Positions 1 to 10,800 of a stretch of DNA of 20,190 nucleotides are shown here, one piece after another. Both the position numbers and the translations under genes were made by a program. Under the pieces are notes generated by a model. That model worked only from the letters and a program-made list of their open reading frames with translations. It ran no database searches and had not been told where the DNA came from. Positions within the stretch are counted from its first letter, which is position 1, and each line of letters begins with the position of its first letter. This stretch comes from a virus. The stretch spans positions 1-20,190 of the IMG/VR virus record IMGVR_UViG_3300035157_001043. One strand, written 5' to 3'.

Positions 1-3000
1 TAAGTTGGATCAGTTACTCTTGGATAAGCATGGTTAGAACCATTACTGTCTTGAGCACAAGTAAAGGTTATTGCATCAGCATCAAACTTAACTCTATCAC
101 CAGCAACTAATCCGTGTGAAGCAGATGTAATTCTTAAAATACCAGTTGTAGGTTCATAGTTAGCAGTTGAAGGAGTAAGACTTGAAGTACCAACAGAAGC
201 AACAGGTATTGCTTTTGCAGAGAACTCATCTTTATTAGTACGAGGATAAGTCTTATTAGCTTGATTGTTATCCATTGCACAAGTGAATGTCAATGAATTA
301 TCATCAATAGTAATACTATCATCGTCTGTTATATCATGTGATCCAATAGTTAATACTAAGTTACCAGTAGCAGGATCATATGTCGCAGCAGTTGGAGTAT
401 ATGGTTGATCAATAGTATCACCAAGAGACTTACCAATATCAACAGTAAATGTATTTGTTGTTGCCTTTCTTACTCTTAGAGCAGAAGTATAAGCAGGATC
501 TGTGACACGAGGATATGCATGATCTGTTCTCTTACCATCGATATGACATCTGAAGGTTAATGAACCAGCATCAAGTTTAATTGCATCACCCATCTTATGA
601 ATACCATTTGCCTTAGCAGATACAAATGTATGGGTATAGTCACCACCAGTACTTACTACAGATCTGGTAATACATCCAGTAGTAGCAGATACAAATGCGT
701 GTGTTGTAGTATTAGTTGGGGATGTTCCCTGTAAAGCATTAATAGTAAATGTATTTGTAGTTACAGCAGTAATCGGTACAAATCTACCACTTAGAGGGTC
801 AGAAGCACGAGGATAAGCATGGTTTGTAGCATTACTATCTTGTGCACAAGTAAATGTTAATCCACCATCAGCAATCTTAATATGCTCTCCAACCTTAAAT
901 CCATGATTATTAACAGTCAATACCATGTTACCAGTGGATGCTGTATATGAAACAGTTGATGGAGTATAAGTGTTATTTGCGTCTATAAATGTATGATCGT
1001 AGTTACCACCAACAATTAGACCACCAGTCTTAGCAGATACAAATGCGTGTGTTGTAGTATTAGAAGAAGTATTAACATTCAGGGTAATAGTTCCATCCTG
1101 AACCTTGATACCGTTAGATGTAGCACTTACATAAGTGTGTGCAAAATCACCAAATCCAGTAATACCAACATTAACATCAAATGTGTTAGTTGTGGAAGCA
1201 ACAATAGGAGTCCATTGGTTAGCAACTGGGTCGGTAGCACGAGGATAAGTATGGTTTGTTGCATTACTATCTCTTGTGCAAGTAAAGGTTAATGAATCAG
1301 CATCAAACTTAACTTGACTATTTGCCTTCATAACACCATTAGTTGTGGCAGATATGAACGCATGAGTTGATTGATCATTTGCAACACCAATATTAACATC
1401 GAATGTATTGGTTGTTACATTTTGAACAGTCAACCACTTGAGGTATGAAGGATCAGTAGCACGAGGATATGAATGTTGTGATTCATGATTATCCTTATTG
1501 CAACTGAATGTTAAAGCACCTTCTTTAATTAAAATTCTATCTCCATTAGTATATCCATGACTTGATTTTGTCAAAGTCAGAACACCTGTTGCTGGTACAT
1601 ATACAGCACCAGTTGGTGTAATCTCTGAAGCAGCAGTCAAACCATGACCATTGCTAGTGATTTGTAGAACACCTGTAGTAGGAGCATAAGTTGCACCTGT
1701 AGCAGTCTTATTGGAAGTACCAACAGCAGAGATCTCGATAGGAGCGTCATATGCTCTATCTCTCTTTTGCTTGATGCAGTTTGTAACAGCAGATACAAAT
1801 GCATGAGTAGAAGTATTAGTAGAAGGTATAGTCTGTAATACTTGTACTGTAAATGTGTTTGTAGTTACAGCAGAAACTTTCAACCACTTACCGCTAACTG
1901 GATCAGTTGATCTTGGGTAAGTATGGTTAGTTTGGTTATTATCTAACTGACATGTAAATGTAAGTGAATTATCATCTATCTTAATCCAATCACCAACTCT
2001 AACACCGTGAGAGTTAACTGTGAATACTAAGAGACCTGTTGTACCACTATATGTCGCAGTAGATGGTGTGAACTCATCTATAAATGGTCTTGGATAAGAG
2101 TGGTTAGATGCATTGCTATCTTCAGCACATGTGAATGTTAATGCTCTATCAACTAATCTAACTGTTTGACCAACGTTTAAATTATGTGTTCCAACTGTCA
2201 ATACTAAGTTACCATTTGCAGGAGTATATGCTGCATTGGTCATATCATGCTTCACAGTAGGTGACTTACCTACATCAATACTAATAGATCCATCTTGCTT
2301 AACAATACCATTAGGATATGCAGACTTAAATGTATGAGCAGACTTATCTGGAGATACACCAACATTAACAGTAAATGTCTTATCTGTTAGAGAATTAATT
2401 CTCAACCATCTTCTATAGAATGGATCTGTAGATCTTGGATAAGAATGATCAGTAGCGTTATTATCTTTCTCACATGTAAATGTTAGAGACTTCTCAGCAA
2501 TTCTGATCTTATCACCAACAGAATAACCGTGCTTATCAGATAGAACACTGTTATTTCTTGCACTTACGAATGTATGAGCATAGTCACCACCAGTCGTTAC
2601 AACTGCTCTTGTTACACAGTTAGCAGCAGCAGAAACGAAACTATGAGTTGTAGTATTTGTTGAAGGTACTACATCAAGAACTTGGATAGTGAATGTATTT
2701 GTAGTTACTGATTGAATATCAATAAACTTACCGCTAATTGGGTCAGTAGTTCTTGGATAGGTATGATTAGTAGCATTGTTATCCTTACCACATGTAAATG
2801 TTAATGAGTTGTCAGCAATCTTAATCTTCTGTCCAGCTAACATTCCATGACCTGCAACAGTAAATGCTAATAAACCGTTAGTTGGGTTGTAAGTAACAGA
2901 AGTTGGAGTTAATGTTCCTGCTTTTGGTACAAATGTATGAGTACCAGCAGTTGCATCATTAGCAGTTCCAACATTGACTGTAATTGATGTTGAGGTTACA

Positions 3001-4800
3001 GCAGTAATTGTTGTTGCAGCATCATATACAGGGTCAGTAGTACGAGGATATTTGTGCTCAGTAGCATTACTATCCTTAGTACATGTGAATGTTAAGGATG
3101 CAGGTTCAAATCTAACAGATGTACCAACAGTCAAACTATGACTACCAATAGTCATAACCATATCACCTGTAGTAGGAGTATAGGTGACTGCTGATGGGTT
3201 AAAGGATACTAAAGGTGATGCACCAACATTAACATCAAATGTATTAGTTGTTACATTTGCAATGTTTATAAAGTCACCACTTAGAGGATCAGATGATCTT
3301 GGATAAGGGTGAAGAGTAGCATTATCATCCATATCACAAGTAAATGTGATTGCACCATCTTCAATCTTAACCTTATCACCAAGAACCATTCCATGATTAG
3401 GAACAGTTAATGTCATTATACCTGTTCTTGCAACATATGAAGCAAGTGTAGGAGTAAGGTTAGTACCAGAAGTAATTGTTAAATCGCCTGTTGAAGGAGT
3501 ATAACTTGCATTAGTTGCTGTACTATGAACTCCATCACTTACAATCTCAACTGAATCATTATAGATTGGATCTGTTGTTCTTGGATAAGTCTTATACTCA
3601 GTAGTACCACCCATAGAGCACAAATACTTCAGAGAGTTATTTGCAATCTTAACATTGGTTCCTACTTCTAAACTATGATCTCCAATACCTAACTTCAACC
3701 AACCCGTCTCAGGATCATAAGTAGAGGATGTTGGAGTGAAACTCTTAATTGGTGATGGACCAACATTAACATTAAATGTATTAGTTGTTACACCAGAGAC
3801 TTCTAAGTATCCAGAACTTGCTTCGTCGGATATTCTGGGATAGGTGTGTTCAGACCTATCTTGGTCCATACTACACGTAAAAGTGAGTGAGTCATCAACA
3901 AGTTTGATTCTATCGCCATTTGAAAGTCCATGACTATTGCTCGTAATAGTTAATACACCAGTATTCGCTACGTATGCTGCATTAGACGCTGTAAGAGACG
4001 AGGCACCATTAATACCATGAGAAGACTTGGTTAATGTTAATTCACCTGTTGCAGGGTCATATACTGCTGCTGTAGGAGTAATGGAAGTAAGTGAATTTGT
4101 TGTGGAATCAGTGATAGTAGTATCAGTTGTCTGAGTTAAACCATGATCACCTTGAACTTCCCAAAGAGTGTTGGTTCCAATGTACTGAACCATTTCCTGA
4201 GTCTTCTTAAATGCCCAAAGACTTTCAGTAACTTCACTCTTAATTTCTTTTAATTGGATAGGATTAGCAGTTCTATCAACATAGAATGCAGATGCATCCC
4301 AGATATGACTGTTACTACCGTTGCGAATATCATCTACAACACTCTTCAATACATCAACAATATCATCAGCACAGTTAATAGATCCACCCTTAACAGTGAA
4401 GTTAGGGAATCTCTTCTTCATTAACCATACAACTTCTTGAGCAATAAAGTCTAAGTTTGCAAGTACTAAATCGCCAGCGTTGATATATCTCTGAGTATTC
4501 TTATTAAATCCATTGTTGGCAATACCAACATTAACAGTAAGAGTTGTCCCTGAAACCGCAGTGATAGCAAGGGTTGTGTCGTATGCAGGGTCAGTTACTC
4601 TTGGATATGTATGAGAGGTTTGATGATTATCCTTAGAACAAGTGAAGGATAACTTATTAGCACCAATCTTAAGAGTATCACTTGTTGTGAAACTATGAGA
4701 ACCAATAGTTAATACCAAGTCTCCTGTATTAGGATCATATGTTGCATCAGTTACATCCTTCTGTACACTATTAGCAGTTATTGTAATAGCATTAACTGCA
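1..4800 (-). repeat. C-terminal array of CxxDxxxxxHxYPRxxDP repeats (15 copies in window, continuing past the left edge)
   Basis: From residue about 4284 on, the protein repeats a unit of the form Y-x-P-x-T-G-x-L-x-L-T..SHG...GD.IKI...SLTFTC..D.N.T.H.YPR.TDP, followed by a strand such as TTNTFTVNVG. The YPR codons lie at 4599, 3834, 3579, 3297, 3042, 2751, 2433, 2088, 1911, 1461, 1239, 807, 507, 240 and 18 (left base of each). Spacing runs from 177 to 450 bases apart from the first gap of 765, always a multiple of three. A second, shorter element H(A/T)FVSA occurs about nine times between units. The copies diverge at protein and DNA level, so this is an old array with some newer duplications. 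The Cys/Asp/His core may bind metal or be structural (inference). Confidence 0.88.
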
Positions 4801-7800
4801 GTACTACCATTATAGATGTGCTTACCAGCAACATCTCTTACAGTTGCAAGAATAGCATCATTATTGAAGAATTCTCCTTCAGTAAATCCTTCTACACCAG
4901 ACCAATCATCAATATAATTAACACCATCATTACCATCACAGTGTAATAGTAGTTTTGTATTAGCATCACCTTGGAATATACCAGCAACAGGAGTAAATGC
5001 ACCAGTATAACGGTTAGTTGTAGAAACTCTTACCTCATCAACATGACCAACAAATCCATTAGCACCATTCCAATCAGCACCAATTCTTATTGGTTTAGCA
5101 ACATAGGTTGTACTGTCAGTACCAGTTCCAGCTTCAACACCATTAATGTAGATCTTACCAGTTGTGCTGGACTTAACATATGCAATATGAGTCCATGTAT
5201 TAGCAGAAATCGTTGTTGCACCTGAAGTTACAAGATCAGAATTATTAACATTTACACGAACTTGACCTGCCTCTAAGTATAATCTGAAGGCAACTTCATT
5301 AGCACTACTTGCTCTTGTATCGAATATATCAGCAGTACCACTTACTGAAGCAGTAGCAGGACGGATATACATCTCAATAGTAAATGCACCAGATCCAAAT
5401 GCTATTTCATCAGTAGATGCATTAACAATATAATCAGCAGCAGCAAATTCTAAAGATGCTGTTCCAAACTTCTTCTGTGCGGTATCGATAGCAGCAGCAT
5501 TTTCAAAGGTAAAGTCAAAGTAATCTTCACCATTTGCTTTACATCTACCAATCTTACCAAGATAAACAATATTACGTGCTTGATTAAATCCAATAACTTC
5601 AGCTTTAGTATCTCTGGTTCTAATTACTTGTCCAGTATTAAAGAATCCATCACCAATTCTATTAGTGAAACTTAATTTTCTAACTCTTCCATCTTCTCCA
5701 GCAATAAAATCACCATTACTATTACCATATTCAATCTTATAATTACGGATATTCTCATTTTCTACAAGAGTTCCTACTGCATTATCATAAGGAATAGTAT
5801 AGTTATTGATACGCTCATTAGAAGGGAATTTAGAATCAAATGCAGTAGCATTGTCTGTAAAGTCAACAATACTAATCTGAGACTTAGAAATATCGTCTAA
5901 TACAACGTTTGGATAAGTCTGAGAGGTAATTCTGTTGAATAGTAGACCAAAGAATGATGAACCTTCGGATATATTAACTTGACCAATAAATTCATTAGTT
6001 GTAGGATCTTGATATGCTGCAGTTGCAGTAACAGTAGCAACAACACCAGATGATGCACCAAGAATAACATCATTTAATTGAATATCAAATAAACCAGGAG
6101 TTGATTGATAAGTACCAGCAGTCTTACTTAGGGTTAATGTATTAGTAACGCTAATGTCTGTACCGTAAATTGGAGTATTCTCTTGTACAGATTGAGCAGT
6201 AGTACCAAGTTGTCCTCTGGTAACACCTATAGTTGTAGATGATGATCCATCAGTAATACTATCAACTCTGAATATTTCAGAACCAAACTGATAATTCTTA
6301 GTAGCAGTAAATGTTCCTGCTGGAACAGGACCAGGATCGCCAGTTAGAGGAACTACTTCAAATGATACAGTAGAAAGACCAATAGTATAACGAACCTTAG
6401 CTACTGGTGTTTCAGCACCAGATTCAAGGTTAATTTGTTCAACCTTTGCAGTATCTCCAGTTAAGTTAGTGATCTGCTCACCAAATGTGAATAGACCAAT
6501 ATTTGATACAGCAGTATTTGTTGCTAAGTTAGCAGAGAATCCAGTAGCACTAACAGTACATAATTCACCAACAATAAAGGTTCCTTCAGTAATATAACCA
6601 TTAATTGTAGTACCAACAACTGTTGTTACAGTTAACTTTGCACCAGATGATATACCAGTTAATACGTTACCTAATGATGGGTAAATACCACTCTGATTAG
6701 TAAATGTAAGTGCAACAGTAGATTTCTGAGAAATTGTTATGTTTGCATACTTAACACTTGCTGGAGGTTGTGGTGGTTCGGAGAATACAATAGAGTCTTG
6801 CTGAATACTAAATGCAGTCTTAGGATTCTGTACAACACCATTCAATACAATCATTAACTGGTTTGCGTTTGCAACAACATTACCACCATCAACAGTTAGA
6901 GGGAATGAGATTCTCTCACCGTCAAATAAGTTAGAAATATCATCGACACGTTGTACAACAGAGGTCAAAATGTTCTCTGAAGATGTCAGTCTCTTCTGCC
7001 TGAATAGAACTTCAGTATTATTGAAGTCAGAGTAAATTGGTTCAACAAGAGCAAAGTTTTGAATATTAGGAACGATTGATTCCTGAGCAAGTTCAACAGA
7101 CTTAGTTAACTGGAAGAATGTCTCTTTGTTAGGAACAAATCCATACTCATTAAGGTTTAATTCACCAAATACTTTAAATGATGCAGGGTGAACGTTCTTA
7201 ATAAGGATCTCTTTCCAATCGCTGATAGAAACAGCAGATTTAACAGCATAAGAGAAGTCCTGATAGTAGTAAGAGTCTTGAATCTTTTGAATAATTTCGG
7301 AAGGTTTACCAACATCATCGATAAACTGACCTGTTGTTTTGGTAATAGAACCAATTTCAAGAACACCTTTAGCGATCTTCAGATCACTGATAGTACCTGA
7401 AGACTTAGAAATAACACCAGTAACTTTTTCATTTTCTGTAAATGAACCAGTGTAATCAACAATCTTAAGAATTCGAGGTCCAACCTGCCAACCAGAGTTA
7501 GTAGAAACATAACCTTGAGCAGTAGCATTTTCAAGTGAATCACCTTGATATATCAATTCTCCTTCTAAGAAAGTAGAAGTGATAACGTTAGCAGTAGCAG
7601 CACCACCAAATGATTCAGTTAATACACTTTGACGACCTTCACCAGCGTTAACGAAGGAAAGAGCATCACCAAGAGCAGCGTTAGATGCAGTAATAGCAAG
7701 TTTTAACTGATCTGGTTCCAATGAGTTTGCTGTACCAGCAATAGCAAAGTAAGTAGTAGAAGCATTTAATCTACCAGTTGCACCAGCAGCAAGTGGGAAA

Positions 7801-10800
7801 TCAGCACCATCTCCAGTATCAGTTACAGTAACTGTTACTTCAGAACCATTTACAATACCATGAGGATAAGCAAATTGAAGTAATCCTAAGTCAAGGTTTA
7901 CAACATAGTTGAATGAAGACTTAAGATTAATAGTTGGTGTAGATGAATAACCAGCACCAGGATCTTTAACAAAGATTTGATCTAATCGACCATTCTTGAT
8001 AGTTGCTTCAGCAACAGCACCAGTACCACCACCACCTGTAATTACAACAGCAGGAGGTAAGGAATAACCAGAACCTGGGTCAGTAACTGTAATACTTGAA
8101 AGTATACTTGTAGATGTTAACTGAGCGTTAATCGGGAAGGTAATCTCAGGACGTAAAGTATAGTCATGAGGATAATCATATCCAAAGTTATTATTCTTAA
8201 GTTTCTTGATTTTTCCGACATTTGTACCCTTAGTAAAGATAGATGCCCCTGTACCAGCAGAAGGAATAACAACTACTAATTCAGCACCAGATCCAGTTAA
8301 ACCAGATCCAAGAATACCTGAAATTGAGTTAATATCAATAGTTGCAGTAGTATATCCTTTACCTGGATCAATAACATCAACTTTTTGAATTTGACCTGGT
8401 ATAGTAGTACCTTCATCATCAGTGCCATCAGCAACAGTAATAGAAACTAATCCACCTTCTCCATCACCAGCAATAGGTACGTTATTGTATTCTCCAACAG
8501 CATATTCAGTACCTGGAGCATTAATTTGAACTCTTTCAATCTTTCTTGTTGATACAATACCTGTAACAACTGGTAATTTAGTATAGAATCCACCAGAGTT
8601 AACAATACGGATATTATTAATAGAACCAACAGCTTTTAGTGAACTTGTACTATAACTTGTCCTACTTACATCTGCAGAACCTTCTGGCTCATTTTGTAGA
8701 GGGAATTTGAATATATCAGGTCCAGTAGTAATAGTCTGACCAGCAGTAGAACTAATTTGGAATGTACCCTTATATGGAGAATCTACAACATCTAAGTAAC
8801 TACCAGGAATTACAGGAGAATCATCCCCAGTTCTTGATGGGTCAAAGTAATATGAAATATTTGTAACAACGCTTTGATCAACTTTCAGTTTAACTGTAGG
8901 TGTAGGTTGTCCTTGACCAGTTACACCAGGAGTACCAATTCTTTCAATAGAGTTGAATGAATATTCCAACTTATAAAGGTTATCCTTAGCAAATGATAGG
9001 TTACCCCCAACCAATGAAGAGTGACTTAGGTCAAACAGATACTGGTGACCATAATACATCTTCAACACAGGAGACTTAACAAATATACTAACATTACCAG
9101 GAGTGCTTGTCTCAGGATCAGTTATTGCTGCTTGAGGTAATTTGTAAGTAAATTCAAGTGAACTTACAACAGTATCAACAGGGAATGCACCATCATACTC
9201 ATCATATACAACACCACCAGAAGTACGTTCTGGGTTACCATCAATATAAAGCATTTCACCTGCATTGAGGTAATGCTTAGTAGCAGTAATTACATAAACT
9301 TCATCACTATTAGCAACTGCAGTTACCTGAAGAATCTTAGTAAGGTTTGCAACTAAAGTAATCTTTAGAACACCAGTTAAATTAACTATTGTTGCTTGAG
9401 AATAATCAGCATTATAAGAAATATCACCTGAATTGATTGTAACAACAGATCCAACAATATATGGTGAAGAACCAGAAACTTCATCAATTCTTATAGAGTA
9501 ATCTGCATCAGCATATGGTTTGAATGTTGCAAATGTGTGTAGATTATTAGCTCCACCAACTTCTAAAGGATAACTTGAAAGAGGAATGATAAAGGTTCCA
9601 GGAGTTTGATTAACAACTTGTGCAAAAGTATATCCTATTATCTCATTAATATCATTAGGAATTGGTCCAACAATGTTATAAGTAGACTGCTCACTAAACT
9701 GAACTGTGCTTAATTGACCAGTATTAAGATCATCTGACCAAAGATTATTATTAACAGCAACATATATCTTATTGTTATCATTATCAACTTTAATGATATA
9801 ACCGCTATTTTTAAATGTAGATCCTGTATAAAGTTGTAATTTAGCACCAACTGTGAAATTAAATGCCTGATTAACAGTAAGAATCTGAATATTATCAATC
9901 TTAACAGTATCAGTAACTTTAAAGTAATATCTGTCTTTAACTACAGCAGATACCTTAAGTTTCTGTGAACCTGGAGAAGGAACAGTAGCAGTTCTTGAAC
10001 CCCAAATATCCTGAGTATAAGTTAGAGTCTCAGTATCTTGAGACATCGTAGTTGTTGTATCGTCAAAGTCAAGAGTCTGTAAACCTGCATCACCTAAACT
10101 ATATCCAGTAGCAGAAACAGTTATAGCAGAACCAGTAACAGGAGTTACAGCAGTTCTAACAAATCCTAATTTAGTATTAGTTCTTTCACTATAAGTTCCA
10201 ATTCTTCCAGATTCAGCATTCTTATCAACCTTAATACCCCAACCAACATAATCAATATTATCATAACGATTCAAGTAAGAAGTAAACCATGCATCATCTA
10301 CCCAATCAAATGTCTGACTATAACTTGCAGTTGGAGGTAATGTTGCAACATCAGTAGGAACTGTAGGAGTTACAAATCTATTCCTTAATTTAATGTTATC
10401 AATGTAGAATTGACCCTGCTTAGATTGAGCAAAATCAGTTGCTCCACTACCAAAACCAATTTGGTTACCAAAGTATATGTTTTTAGTACCAAGAGCAGTA
10501 TTTGATAATGTACCAGTAATAACTGCAATACCATTAATATATGCCTTGAACTCATTACCATTCTTAGTTAATGCTACAAACTGCCAAGAGTTATCAGCAT
10601 ACATGTTGGTCTGAGTTGATGACTGACCAGAACCGCTTATAAGTTGTGTTGTGTTATTAGTAATTACTAATTGTAACTCTCCACTACCATTATCATAACC
10701 TAACCATAGACCACCAGTAGCATCTCTTGCTCCACCAATACCACATAAGGTTTGAGCACCTTGAGATAAAGTCTGTGATTCACTACCATTCTTATAGATC

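Noticed and set aside
1-4800. Repeats as a CRISPR array or DNA-level satellite
   Set aside because: Spacing varies, always in multiples of three. Similarity is stronger in protein than in DNA, and the reading frame runs through every unit.
4971-5225. 84-residue plus-strand open frame rich in Ser, Asn and Cys
   Set aside because: It is antisense to the second LamG domain, whose protein reading is clear. The Ser/Asn/Ile/Thr bias is typical of AT-rich antisense shadows.
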